Below are positions 9,769 to 18,501 of a stretch of DNA of 64,000 bases, one piece after another. This DNA is from Ochrobactrum sp. Marseille-Q0166. GTDB taxonomy: Bacteria > Pseudomonadota > Alphaproteobacteria > Rhizobiales > Rhizobiaceae. Numbering within the stretch: the stretch's first letter is position 1; the number at the start of each line of letters is the position of its first letter. The notes under the pieces were generated by a model, which was given only the letters and a program-made list of their open reading frames with translations, ran no database searches and had not been told where the DNA came from. The translations under genes were made by a program, and so were the position numbers. The DNA is taken from positions 1,908,501 to 1,972,500 of the forward strand of contig NZ_JACJUO010000001.1 in NCBI RefSeq assembly GCF_014397025.1, read 5' to 3'.

Positions 9769-10331
9769 GCAGTCTTCCGTTCTGCGCTGCCTGCAAGAGC
9801 CTGTTCGACAGTTGCTATCCTTGCAAAACGATCCGCAAGTACCAGCGTAGTGCGCGCGCGAATTTCTGCAGCACTCCACACATGACCACTTACGTCAGTC
9901 ATGGGGAAAGTCAGCGTGGCTTCGGCGACATAATCGACATCGAAGCCAAGGTCGGACGCATGACGTGTGGTGGTCTCGCAGCACTGCTCGGTGCGGATAC
10001 CTGAAACGATAACGCGTTTGATGTTGTTGGAAATCAGCCAGACATCGAGACCTGACCCCACCAATGCGCTATGGCGACGCTTACGGAAAACGGCATCCGG
10101 CTCAATTCTGATCGGTGCAAGCGGTTTCACAAGACCTGATGCCTCCGAAAACGCTCCCTCATTCTCAATATGAAAGATTTGCACGACCGGAATGCCTTTT
10201 CGCTTGGCACCGTCAATCAAAGCCTGCTGCCGCTCAATGTAAGCGGCAACTTCTTCTTCTCGATAATAAGGTCGATGCCGAAAGGATTCCTGAACATCGA
10301 TGACCAGCAAAGCGGTGTCATTGGCGGACAT
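9765..10331 (-). CDS. Isochorismatase-family cysteine hydrolase
   Basis: 188 residues of the isochorismatase-like alpha/beta fold. The catalytic triad is visible: D12 in LLVIDVQ, K84 in VFRKRRHSA and C117 in SGIRTEQC. This triad is typical of amide-hydrolysing members such as nicotinamidase, N-carbamoylsarcosine amidohydrolase and biuret hydrolase, rather than true isochorismatases. The substrate is unknown. It is first of a coupled two-gene unit with the GlxA-type regulator. Its ribosome-binding site lies in a perfect inverted repeat (10338-10361). Confidence 0.88.
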   Translation of the reverse strand: MSANDTALLVIDVQESFRHRPYYREEEVAAYIERQQALIDGAKRKGIPVVQIFHIENEGAFSEASGLVKPLAPIRIEPDAVFRKRRHSALVGSGLDVWLISNNIKRVIVSGIRTEQCCETTTRHASDLGFDVDYVAEATLTFPMTDVSGHVWSAAEIRARTTLVLADRFARIATVEQALAGSAERKTA

Positions 10332-10337
10332 TTTGTG

Positions 10338-10361
10338 CTCCTTGCAAATTTATACAAGGAG
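10338..10361 (-). promoter_or_regulatory. Inverted repeat burying the ribosome-binding site of the isochorismatase-family gene
   Basis: In mRNA sense the arms are CUCCUUG and CAAGGAG with a 10-nt AU-rich loop. The second arm contains the AAGGAG Shine-Dalgarno sequence six nt before ATG 10331. Folding would hide the site. Confidence 0.45.
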
Positions 10362-10437
10362 ACAATACTCCCGGCAATCCAGGCCGAAAGATTAATTCCG
10401 GACAAAGACGGGACAGATCGCGCCAATCAATGAGTTG

Positions 10438-11772
10438 TTAGCGACGAGGCAAAGCTTCCAAAAACTCGACTGGTTCGCCCTTGCTCGGGTTAATGATTTC
10501 CGCTTCCCACATGACCTTGATACCGCGCACGAAAGTACCAACAGGCCAGCCTGTTACAGTCTTGCCATGATAAGGTGTCCAGCCAGCTTTTGAGCCAGCC
10601 TGTTCATGCGTGATAGTTTCGCGGCGCTTCATGTCGACGATGGTGAGATCGGCATCATAGCCAACAGCAATACGGCCTTTGCGCGCCATGCCGAAAATGC
10701 GGTTCGGGCCGTGGCTCGACAGATCGACAAAGCGTTCCAGCGAAAGCTTACCCGCATTAACGTGATCGAGCATGATCGGCACCAGTGTCTGAACGCCGGT
10801 CATGCCAGAAGGCGACGCCGGATAAGGCTTCTGCTTTTCTTCCAGCGTATGCGGCGCATGGTCGGAGCCGAGTACATCAATGATTCCCTGATCAACGCCC
10901 TTCCAGATGCCATCGCGATGACGCTTGTCACGCACAGGCGGGTTCATCTGGATAAGATTGCCGAGCGTTGCATATTCATCCGCCGACAATGTGAGGTGAT
11001 GCGGCGTGGCTTCACAGGTCGCCACATCCTTGTGGCGCTGAAGGAAATCGATTTCTTCCGCAGTCGAAATATGAAGAACGTGAATACGCGCGCCGGTGTC
11101 GCGTGCGATACGCACAAGACGTTCTGTGCATTGCAGGGCGGCAATTTCATCTCTCCAGACAGGGTGGCTCGATGGATCGCCTTCAACCCGCAGATTTTCG
11201 CGATCCTTCAAACGGAATTCATCTTCCGAATGGAAGGCCGCGCGGCGGCGCGTATTTTTCAGGATCGAGCGAACGCCTTCATCATCCTCAACCAAGAGGT
11301 TACCAGTCGAAGATCCCATGAACACCTTGATGCCAGCCGCACCCGGCAGACGTTCGAGCTCGGCAACGTCCTTTGCATTGTCACGTGTTCCGCCGACCCA
11401 AAACGCGAAATCGCAATGCATACGATGACGGCCACGCCGAATTTTGTCTTCGAGTGTTTCAGCAGAAGTTGTCAGTGGCTTGGTGTTCGGCATTTCGAAA
11501 ACCGATGTCACGCCGCCCAGAACCGCAGCAAGCGAACCCGTTTCGAGATCTTCCTTGTGCTCCAGCCCCGGCTCACGGAAATGCACCTGACTGTCGACGA
11601 CGCCGGGCAGAATATGCAGGCCTGTGCAATCGATGACTTCACCGGCAGAACCTGCTGCAAGCGAACCAATCGCCTCGATGCGTCCATTACGAATACCAAT
11701 GTCCCGCTGACCTATACCGTCGTGATTGACGATGGTTGCACCTTTCAGGATTGTGTCGAACGTTTGGGCCAT
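10438..11772 (-). CDS. pyrC: Dihydroorotase (class I type)
   Basis: 444 residues of the amidohydrolase superfamily. Seen: LPGVVDSQVHFREPG (about 55-69), GIKVFMGSSTG with the candidate carbamylated lysine, AFHSEDE, HVLHIST and GSDHAPHT with the catalytic aspartate. It would convert carbamoyl aspartate to dihydroorotate in pyrimidine synthesis. Oddity: the usual HxH metal pair reads QVH, so the first His is Gln62. I recall this variant in other Rhizobiales dihydroorotases, so it need not mean loss of function. Hydantoinase is an alternative but fits less well. Monocistronic, divergent from ygfZ. Confidence 0.82.
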   Translation of the reverse strand: MAQTFDTILKGATIVNHDGIGQRDIGIRNGRIEAIGSLAAGSAGEVIDCTGLHILPGVVDSQVHFREPGLEHKEDLETGSLAAVLGGVTSVFEMPNTKPLTTSAETLEDKIRRGRHRMHCDFAFWVGGTRDNAKDVAELERLPGAAGIKVFMGSSTGNLLVEDDEGVRSILKNTRRRAAFHSEDEFRLKDRENLRVEGDPSSHPVWRDEIAALQCTERLVRIARDTGARIHVLHISTAEEIDFLQRHKDVATCEATPHHLTLSADEYATLGNLIQMNPPVRDKRHRDGIWKGVDQGIIDVLGSDHAPHTLEEKQKPYPASPSGMTGVQTLVPIMLDHVNAGKLSLERFVDLSSHGPNRIFGMARKGRIAVGYDADLTIVDMKRRETITHEQAGSKAGWTPYHGKTVTGWPVGTFVRGIKVMWEAEIINPSKGEPVEFLEALPRR

Positions 11773-11857
11773 TGTTGTCTCCTGCTGGCTGAATGGGACT
11801 TGCGAGCCTTTTCAATGCGGCTTACGTAACGATGGTTATAAAGGCAAGGAAGAAGCG

Positions 11858-12721
11858 ATGGCGACGGTAGCGGAAACGATCAATCTTTCCAACAGAGCAC
11901 TGGTTCATATTGCGGGCGAAGACGCGGAAAAATTTGTGCAGGCCGTTATTACAACCAATCTCGACAAGCTTGGCGCCGATGAGCTGAAACCCGGCGCGTT
12001 GTTAGCACCGCAGGGCAAGATCATGTTCGACTTCCTTGTGTCGCGCATTGAAGACGGGCTGCGATTCGACATGCCTGCTGGCATTGCAGCTGATTTTGCC
12101 AAGCGGATGACACTCTATCGTCTGCGCGCCAAAGCAGAAATTGTCCAATTGTCAGAATCACTTGTGAGCGTTTTCTGGCAGAACGATTCCGCTTCCTCAG
12201 AAAGCGATTCAATTAAGCACGATACCCGGTTCCCTGAAGAGTTGAATGTTATTCGTATTTACGGACAGGCCGGTGAAATCAGCGATGAAAGTGCATGGAC
12301 AGCTCTTCGTGCCGAATATGGCATTGCCGAAGGTGAAGCCGACTTCGCCTATAATGATGTGTTTCCGCACGACATTAATTTCGATCAGACCGGTGGCGTG
12401 ACTTTCCCGAAAGGCTGTTTCATCGGGCAGGAAGTCGTCTCGCGCATGCATCACCGCGGCACCCCGCGTCGACGCGTCCTTGTCGCAAAATCCGACATTC
12501 CTCTGCCTGCAATGGGCACGTCAATTACCGTCGATGGACGTGATATTGGAACCCTCGGTAGTTCGTCCGGCAAACTTGGTCTGGCACTTGTGCGCATTGA
12601 CCGGGTAAAGGATGCGCTCGATTCGGGCACGCCAATTCTGGCTGGTGAGGCCGAGATTACGCTCGCCCTCCCCCCGCATGTACGCTTTTCATTTCCAACT
12701 GCCGACGCGGACAAAGCCTAA
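11858..12721 (+). CDS. ygfZ: YgfZ/GcvT-type folate-binding protein
   Basis: 287 residues from ATG 11858, preceded by AGGAAG; the frame is open upstream over unrelated sequence. The hallmark KGCFIGQE (YgfZ motif KGCYxGQE) is at about residues 184-191, followed by VVSRMHHRG. The GcvT-like fold is evident at the N-terminus (LSNRALVHIAGEDAEKFVQ). In E. coli the protein helps tetrahydrofolate-dependent assembly or repair of Fe-S enzymes such as MiaB. Its stop overlaps the next start by one base (TAATG), forming a three-gene unit with the HD hydrolase and the phosphatase. Confidence 0.9.
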   Translation: MATVAETINLSNRALVHIAGEDAEKFVQAVITTNLDKLGADELKPGALLAPQGKIMFDFLVSRIEDGLRFDMPAGIAADFAKRMTLYRLRAKAEIVQLSESLVSVFWQNDSASSESDSIKHDTRFPEELNVIRIYGQAGEISDESAWTALRAEYGIAEGEADFAYNDVFPHDINFDQTGGVTFPKGCFIGQEVVSRMHHRGTPRRRVLVAKSDIPLPAMGTSITVDGRDIGTLGSSSGKLGLALVRIDRVKDALDSGTPILAGEAEITLALPPHVRFSFPTADADKA

Positions 12722-13338
12722 TGGCAGCCGCGGACCGGTCATCGGGCAAGAACCGCGCCTGGCAGCGTATGTTGTCAGGCCGCAGACTTGACCTTCTTGA
12801 TCCCTCACCGCTCGATGTCGAGATTGAAGACATTGCGCATGGTCTTGCGCGTGTCGCCCGCTGGAATGGACAGACCATCGGCGAGCACGCCTATTCCGTT
12901 GCCCAGCACTCGTTGCTGGTCGAACAGATTTTCAACCGGCTTGTGCCTGATGCAAGCATCGAGCAGCAGATGCTCACCCTTCTGCACGATGCACCTGAAT
13001 ATGTTATCGGCGACATGATTTCGCCCTTCAAAGCCGTGATGGGCGGGAATTATAAACTGATCGAAGCACGTCTTGAAAGTGCAGTTCATGTTCGGTTTTC
13101 GCTGCCAGCTTCAGTTTCCGTGTCTCTCAAAAAACTGATCAAGCGTGCCGATCAGGTTGCAGCTTTTTTTGAGGCAACACGCCTTGCCGGTTTCAGCGAA
13201 ACGGAAGCGACCAAATATTTTGGCCGTCCGCGCGGCTTCGATCCAGAAGGGCTGGACCTGACACCGCGTCCGACCCAAAGCGTGCAAAATGATTTTTTGG
13301 CACGCTTTGCAACATTGGAACAGGCGCGAAAGAAATAA
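12721..13338 (+). CDS. HD-domain hydrolase (YfbR-like phosphohydrolase)
   Basis: 205 residues. The HD metal ligands are visible: H56 and H63 in GEHAYSVAQHSLLV, H89-D90 in LLHDAPEY and D98 in IGDMISP. The arrangement resembles YfbR-type 5'-nucleotidases and related HD phosphohydrolases, which act on nucleotides in the cytoplasm. It starts inside the ygfZ stop codon and ends 3 bp before the phosphatase gene, so translation is likely coupled. Substrate undetermined. Confidence 0.85.
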   Translation: MAAADRSSGKNRAWQRMLSGRRLDLLDPSPLDVEIEDIAHGLARVARWNGQTIGEHAYSVAQHSLLVEQIFNRLVPDASIEQQMLTLLHDAPEYVIGDMISPFKAVMGGNYKLIEARLESAVHVRFSLPASVSVSLKKLIKRADQVAAFFEATRLAGFSETEATKYFGRPRGFDPEGLDLTPRPTQSVQNDFLARFATLEQARKK

Positions 13339-13341
13339 GCC

Positions 13342-13845
13342 ATGACGCATATTGTGGTCAGCCCGCTTTCGAGGCTTGAAGCCCAAATAGCTCTGCATCA
13401 GCCTAGTCATATCTTGTCCTTGAGCAGCAGCGATCTTCCGTTGACGCCGGGCCCCGTCACGCGGCTTAGCCTCACTTTCAACGATATCGTTGAGCCGCGC
13501 GCAGGGTTGATCATGCCTGACGAAAGTCATGTCCGCCAAATACTGGCCTTTGCAGAGGATTGGGATTGCTCCAAGCCAATGCTCATTCACTGCTATGCGG
13601 GTGTATCGCGCTCTACTGCAAGCGCTTACATTATGGCGCTTGCGCTCAATCCAGCCTTGGATGAAGGAGTTCTCGCACAAAAGCTGCGGCAGCTTTCACC
13701 ATCAGCAACCCCCAATACCCGACTTATCGCGCTTGCAGATCAAATACTGGCAAGAAACGGTCGTATGGTGGATGCGATCAAAACAATCGGACGCGGACGA
13801 GATACATTTGAGGGCGAAGTCTTCAGTCTGCCTGTTGCAGATTGA
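13342..13845 (+). CDS. Protein tyrosine phosphatase-like protein
   Basis: 167 residues. The P-loop phosphatase motif HCYAGVSRS (CX5R, C84 to R90) is intact, and an upstream aspartate in FNDIVEP could serve as general acid. The protein belongs to the compact dual-specificity-like phosphatases common in alphaproteobacteria, where substrates are unknown. Third gene of the ygfZ-HD-phosphatase run (3-bp gap). Its 3' end overlaps the end of the convergent recO by 23 bp. Confidence 0.82.
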   Translation: MTHIVVSPLSRLEAQIALHQPSHILSLSSSDLPLTPGPVTRLSLTFNDIVEPRAGLIMPDESHVRQILAFAEDWDCSKPMLIHCYAGVSRSTASAYIMALALNPALDEGVLAQKLRQLSPSATPNTRLIALADQILARNGRMVDAIKTIGRGRDTFEGEVFSLPVAD

Positions 13846-14566
13846 TGCTTCGCGACACGGCATTCAGAAAGCCTCCGCGTGCATCTGGAGGCGTTTGCGC
13901 ACGCGGTTCCCATACATGCCGCAGGAAGAAAAAGCCCGTCATTCTGAATGCATCATTAAGTTCGTCATAGCAGGACGGACGCACTGAAGTGCTGTTGACG
14001 AATGCAGGTAACGGCAACATCTTATCGGCCCAGGGAGCACCAGCATCACCACAGACGGCTCGACCTGACTTTGGTGAGACATAAATCAGGTTTTCGCGAA
14101 CACCTGTTGCAGCGCATTCTTTAAGGTCCAGTCCGAAGCCCAGTTCCTCAAGCATCATCACTTCAAAACGCAACAGCAGTTCACCTGAAGCAAGCGGATC
14201 GTCAAAATGTTCAATAATAAGGCGGAGCGTTTCGTATAAGCCCCGATGAGAATCCCGCTCAGGCAACAAACGCAGATGGGCAGCAGCAAGCTGAATACCG
14301 TAGAGCGCCACTGGTGTTTCGATAAGCCGCGCCGCCGCAAAGCCAAGCGGCTCAATGGTAAAGCTGCCCATATGCTCATCAAGCCGTGCCCACCATGTCA
14401 GATCGACATGGTTACCCGGCTGAAGCAGCGGCTGCATGCGGCGGGAGCGCCCGCCGCGTACCATGCCCATATGACGACCATGTTCTCGAGTCATCACCTC
14501 AACAATGGCGCTTGTTTCGCCATGCCGTCTCGTGCCGAGAACTATGCCTTCATCGCGCCATTCCAT
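13823..14566 (-). CDS. recO: DNA repair protein RecO
   Basis: 247 residues: N-terminal OB fold (EGIVLGTRRHGETSAIVEVMTREHGRHMGMVRGG) followed by the helical RecO domain, with FGLDLKECAATG carrying the conserved cysteine region. RecO anneals SSB-coated single strands and loads RecA with RecR in the RecFOR pathway. It lies 17 bp downstream of era and closes the acpS-lepB-rnc-era-recO cluster. Length is normal. Confidence 0.93.
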   Translation of the reverse strand: MEWRDEGIVLGTRRHGETSAIVEVMTREHGRHMGMVRGGRSRRMQPLLQPGNHVDLTWWARLDEHMGSFTIEPLGFAAARLIETPVALYGIQLAAAHLRLLPERDSHRGLYETLRLIIEHFDDPLASGELLLRFEVMMLEELGFGLDLKECAATGVRENLIYVSPKSGRAVCGDAGAPWADKMLPLPAFVNSTSVRPSCYDELNDAFRMTGFFFLRHVWEPRAQTPPDARGGFLNAVSRSINLQQAD

Positions 14567-14583
14567 GGTGATTCAGATATGCC

Positions 14584-15519
14584 TTAAGTCGGGAAATCCA
14601 GACCCATTTCACGATAACGTTCAGGGTCATTACCCCAGTTTTCGCGAACCTTAACAAACAGGAAAAGGTGCGCGTTCTGTTCAAGAATTTCACTGATCTC
14701 TTTGCGTGCGGCCTGGCCGATAGCCTTAATAGTTTCGCCCTTATGGCCAAGAACAATCTTCTTCTGGCTTTCGCGCTCGACGAAGATGACTTGTTCGATA
14801 CGCACCGACCCGTCCTTGCGCTCTTCCCAGCGCTCGGTCTCGACTGTCGAAGAGTAAGGGAGTTCTTCGTGAAGGCGGAGATAAAGCTTTTCGCGGGTGA
14901 TTTCCGCTGCTAGCTGGCGCATGGGCATGTCGGAAATCTGATCTTCCGGATAATACCAAGGGCCATTGGGAACGGTTTCCGCCAAGAACTTTGCGAGATC
15001 CTTGCAGCCCGAACCGTTGAGCGCAGAGATCATAAAAGTCTGATCGAAGGTGACAAGCTCATTGGCTTTCTTTGCCAGATCCAGCAGAACCGGCGGATCA
15101 ACGCGATCAACCTTATTAAGCACCAGAACCTTCTTCTGGCGCACGTTTTTCATGCTTTCCAGAAGCGCTTCGGCATTCTCGTTGAGGCCGCCCTGCGCAT
15201 CCAGAAGAACGAGGATGATGTCGGCATCCTTCGCGCCGCCCCACGCGGTCGTGACCATCGCGCGATCCAATCGGCGCTTTGGACGGAAGATACCAGGCGT
15301 ATCAACGAGCACAATCTGCGCCTGATCGTGAATGAAAATACCACGAACCAACGCGCGTGTGGTCTGCACCTTATGTGTGACGATTGAAACCTTGGTGCCT
15401 ACCAACTGGTTGACCAGCGTGGACTTGCCAGCATTTGGTGCTCCAATCAGCGCCACAAAGCCAGAACGTGTCTGCCCGGTTTCAGTTTCGCCGGAAGTCG
15501 GCGTCGTCGAATTATTCAT
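14584..15519 (-). CDS. era: GTPase Era
   Basis: 311 residues. GTPase motifs: G1 GAPNAGKS (26-33), G3 DTPG (73-76) and G4 NKVD (about 135-138). The C-terminal KH domain has the VERESQKKIVLGHKG element. Era binds the 3' end of 16S rRNA and checks 30S assembly. The N-terminus carries about 18 extra Thr/Ser-rich residues before GFVALIG. AAGGAT precedes the ATG. Unlike some relatives, 234 bp separate it from rnc, so an internal promoter is possible. Confidence 0.95.
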   Translation of the reverse strand: MNNSTTPTSGETETGQTRSGFVALIGAPNAGKSTLVNQLVGTKVSIVTHKVQTTRALVRGIFIHDQAQIVLVDTPGIFRPKRRLDRAMVTTAWGGAKDADIILVLLDAQGGLNENAEALLESMKNVRQKKVLVLNKVDRVDPPVLLDLAKKANELVTFDQTFMISALNGSGCKDLAKFLAETVPNGPWYYPEDQISDMPMRQLAAEITREKLYLRLHEELPYSSTVETERWEERKDGSVRIEQVIFVERESQKKIVLGHKGETIKAIGQAARKEISEILEQNAHLFLFVKVRENWGNDPERYREMGLDFPT

Positions 15520-15753
15520 TGCTTATCCTTTTAAGTGCATTCCCATCTACAATAAATGGAAAACACTCCAATTTTGTTTTGCGCAATTCCCAACGCGGTC
15601 CCGTCCCCACTTTCGCTGGAATTGCTCGATTTCAAGTTGATGGCAGAGGCTGGTTTTTCGCCCAAACCCAGCCAGCCAATCCGACAAGCCCACCATTGTC
15701 GCCGTTAATCCGATTATAGCCGAATTTTGCTTAAAAGAATGCAGATTTACATA

Positions 15754-16458
15754 TTAGCCGGACGTATCACGTTTCCAGACAGATTCCCTATAAAGCATCG
15801 CTTCTGCAGCGCTTTGCTCGGCAATTCGCTTTGATCTACCTTCACCCGTTTCGGGCGCAAATCCCTCCACTTTCACTTCAACGGTGAAAAGCGGGTCGTG
15901 ATCTGGTCCACTGCGGCTCAAAATGCTGTAAGATGGATGGACGTTACCCTGCTGATGCGCCCATTCCTGCAACTCCGTCTTCGCATCGCGCCGAGCGGCA
16001 CCAGTTTCAAGCGAGCGTTTCTGCCAATAGCGTTTGATAAAGCTGCGTGCAGCCTCCAACCCACCGTCGAGATACATCGTGGCAATCAACGCTTCCACAA
16101 CATCAGCCCGTACATTGAGCAATCGTTTGTCATTGAGCGATTTAATATCGGAGCCCGTATGAATAAGTTCTGCTAACTTGATTTCATCAGCGATTGCCGC
16201 ACATGTCTCTGCATTGACCAGTGCATTGAGGCGCACAGACAATTCCCCTTCGGGCGCGTCGGGAAATGCTTCGAAAAGCATTTCCGCAACCACTAGTCCC
16301 AGCACGCGATCACCGAGAAACTCGAGCCGCTCATAGTTGGCACGCGATGGTGCCTGAACACTTGAATGGGTGAGCGCACGCTCAAGCCGTTTCAGGTTGC
16401 GAAAACGGTGTCCTGTACGCTCTTCGAGAATTAATGCTGCTTTGTCTGCGGAAGCCAT
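15754..16458 (-). CDS. rnc: Ribonuclease III
   Basis: 234 residues. The catalytic signature ERLEFLGDRVL is at 43-53, with further acidic residues in LNDKRLLNVRADVVEAL. A C-terminal double-stranded-RNA binding domain begins near residue 160 (DAKTELQEWAHQQG) and ends with KRIAEQSAAEAML. The enzyme cleaves double-stranded RNA, including rRNA precursors. It starts one base after the lepB stop, so the two are tightly coupled. Confidence 0.96.
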   Translation of the reverse strand: MASADKAALILEERTGHRFRNLKRLERALTHSSVQAPSRANYERLEFLGDRVLGLVVAEMLFEAFPDAPEGELSVRLNALVNAETCAAIADEIKLAELIHTGSDIKSLNDKRLLNVRADVVEALIATMYLDGGLEAARSFIKRYWQKRSLETGAARRDAKTELQEWAHQQGNVHPSYSILSRSGPDHDPLFTVEVKVEGFAPETGEGRSKRIAEQSAAEAMLYRESVWKRDTSG

Positions 16459-16459
16459 C

Positions 16460-17242
16460 TCAGTTTCCGGTTACGGCAGTATGCGGCTCACCACTCACCC
16501 AGGTGAAAAGACGGCTAAAGCGGACATCAGATGGCCATTTCCAGATTTCAAGCGGACTTGCCTTATCGGCAATCGAGAAGAAAATGATGTTGGCACGACC
16601 GACCAGATTTTCATAAGGCACATAGCCAACGCCGAAACGACTATCGAGGGAGTTATCTCGGTTATCACCCATCATGAAGTAATGACCGGCAGGAACTTCG
16701 AATACACGTGTATCATCACCGATGGAATTTGGCGCAAGATCAAGTGTATCGTACGTCACGCCATTTGGCAGCGTTTCGCGATAGACTTCAACTGGACGAT
16801 TAACTTCCGTCACATCGGGATTATCAATCGTTCCAATACGTTCGCGCTTGACCGCGACGTCATTGATATAAAGCACACCGCCGCGCACCTGAACCCGATC
16901 ACCCGGAAGACCGATCACACGTTTGATATAATCGACATTGGTGTCACTTGGCAGTTTGAAGACAACAACGTCTCCGCGTTTGGGTTCTGCACCCCAGATA
17001 CGACCGTTAAACAAATCGAGGCCAAAAGGCAGCGAATACCGCGAATAGCCATAGGCATATTTCGATACAAACAGATAATCGCCTTCAAGAAGCGTTGGGC
17101 GCATGGAGCCTGACGGAATGCTAAATGGTTGGAAAAGCAGGCTACGGATAATTAGCGCCAAGAGCAGCGCTTGTACGATAACACTGATGGTTTCGCCAAT
17201 GCCACCCGATTTTTTTGATTCACTTTTGCTTGACACGCTCAT
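16460..17242 (-). CDS. lepB: Signal peptidase I
   Basis: 260 residues. One N-terminal membrane helix (about 19-38) precedes box B, IPSGSMRPT, with nucleophile Ser46. Box D, DYIKRVIGLPGDRV, has the general-base Lys107, and box E, GDNRDNSLDSR, is complete. It removes signal peptides on the periplasmic face of the inner membrane. The 242-bp gap upstream of ATG 17242 probably holds its promoter; the next gene upstream is acpS on the same strand. Confidence 0.95.
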   Translation of the reverse strand: MSVSSKSESKKSGGIGETISVIVQALLLALIIRSLLFQPFSIPSGSMRPTLLEGDYLFVSKYAYGYSRYSLPFGLDLFNGRIWGAEPKRGDVVVFKLPSDTNVDYIKRVIGLPGDRVQVRGGVLYINDVAVKRERIGTIDNPDVTEVNRPVEVYRETLPNGVTYDTLDLAPNSIGDDTRVFEVPAGHYFMMGDNRDNSLDSRFGVGYVPYENLVGRANIIFFSIADKASPLEIWKWPSDVRFSRLFTWVSGEPHTAVTGN

Positions 17243-17484
17243 TGTATCTCCGCTTGCCGATGTGCGATCTAATAACGGCTAAGATTGCACGACGCAATCC
17301 AGTCACCTCTAAGTCGCACGATTATGAGCAGGAGTTTACCTGTCACAATAGCAATTGTTTTGCTGTATGCCGCTATTACGCAACATGTATTCGACGACAT
17401 TTAGATTTGACTTTATCAAATCGGACTCTCATGTTCTTTCTCGCATTTTGTCCGAAACACATTTCCCACTTCCGGGGATACGTC

Positions 17485-17889
17485 TTATTCAGTTTCTGGC
17501 AGAGCTTCGATAATCACGAAGGCCTGGGCGAGAGGAAAATCATCGGTAATTGTCAGATGTATGGCAGCGCGCTTGCCTTTCGGCAACATGCGCTTCAATT
17601 GCTCGGCAGCACCGCCCGTTAATTTCATGGTTGGCTTGCCAGAAGGCGTATTCACCACGCCCATGTCACGCCAGAAAACACCATTTGAAAGGCCCGTACC
17701 AAGTGCTTTTGAGCAGGCCTCTTTTGCCGCAAACCGCTTTGCATATGATGCTGCACGTTGCTTGCGGCCTTCCGATTTGGCTTGCTCGACCTCTGTAAAA
17801 ACACGCTGAATAAAACGTTCACCATGTTTTTCGAGAGTTTTCTCAATGCGGCGAATGTCAATCAGATCACTGCCTATGCCTATAATCAT
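17485..17889 (-). CDS. acpS: Holo-[acyl-carrier-protein] synthase
   Basis: 134 residues. Mg-binding D8 in [10 protein letters not shown] and E57 in [15 protein letters not shown] are both present. It transfers 4'-phosphopantetheine from CoA to apo-ACP, activating it for fatty-acid synthesis. Its start overlaps the stop of the DUF2062 gene by 4 bp (ATGA), indicating coupled translation. The order DUF2062-acpS-lepB-rnc-era-recO is a known alphaproteobacterial arrangement. Confidence 0.95.
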   Translation of the reverse strand: MIIGIGSDLIDIRRIEKTLEKHGERFIQRVFTEVEQAKSEGRKQRAASYAKRFAAKEACSKALGTGLSNGVFWRDMGVVNTPSGKPTMKLTGGAAEQLKRMLPKGKRAAIHLTITDDFPLAQAFVIIEALPETE

Positions 17890-18461
17890 ATCCTGTGAGG
17901 CTCCTGCACGCGGTTTCTGCCGTGTTTTTCTGCCAACCGCTCAAGCCTGCGGCGACGAAATGCAGTCACTGCAAATCGCGTCACGAAATATGCAATCACA
18001 GCAAACACACCACCCATGATCGTTGAACCGAGTAACATCGGCTTGAGAAGAGGTGTCCAGACTTCGTTGAATTTCAGTGTCTGCAATGCATGTCCGAGAT
18101 GTAAAGGGGGCGCAGCTTCAAGATCACCGCTGATAATCAGGCGACCTAATTCATAGGTACTTCCCCATATAAATGGTAGGGTCAGAGGATTGGCAAACGT
18201 TGTACCGAGCGCAGCAGCAGCAATATTACCGGCCAGAAAATAGGCCAGCACGATCGCTATAATCAGATGAAAACCAAAAAACGGCGTAAAAGCTGAGAAG
18301 ACACCCACGGCAAGTCCGGCCGCAACAGCATGCGGCGATGCAGTAATGCGTAAGACCCGCTTGCCACCATATTTAAACGAGCGTGCAAATGAACGGCGCG
18401 GCCAGACAAGCGTTCTGATACGCTCTGTACGGGTTGGGGGATTTCGGCGTTGAAACAACAT
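17886..18461 (-). CDS. DUF2062 membrane protein
   Basis: 191 residues. The DUF2062 core is recognisable: [20 protein letters not shown] and [16 protein letters not shown], then [11 protein letters not shown], with three or four membrane helices and basic termini. The family is widespread and uncharacterised. It leads the acpS cluster and overlaps acpS by 4 bp. Confidence 0.85.
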   Translation of the reverse strand: MLFQRRNPPTRTERIRTLVWPRRSFARSFKYGGKRVLRITASPHAVAAGLAVGVFSAFTPFFGFHLIIAIVLAYFLAGNIAAAALGTTFANPLTLPFIWGSTYELGRLIISGDLEAAPPLHLGHALQTLKFNEVWTPLLKPMLLGSTIMGGVFAVIAYFVTRFAVTAFRRRRLERLAEKHGRNRVQEPHRI

Positions 18462-18501
18462 GGCTTCTCATACTGCTCTCGATGCATCGAGACAATTGTT
18501 A

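Noticed and set aside
10606..11829. 407-codon open frame on the plus strand across pyrC
   Set aside because: Antisense shadow of pyrC; the residue pattern is not protein-like and pyrC is clearly coding.
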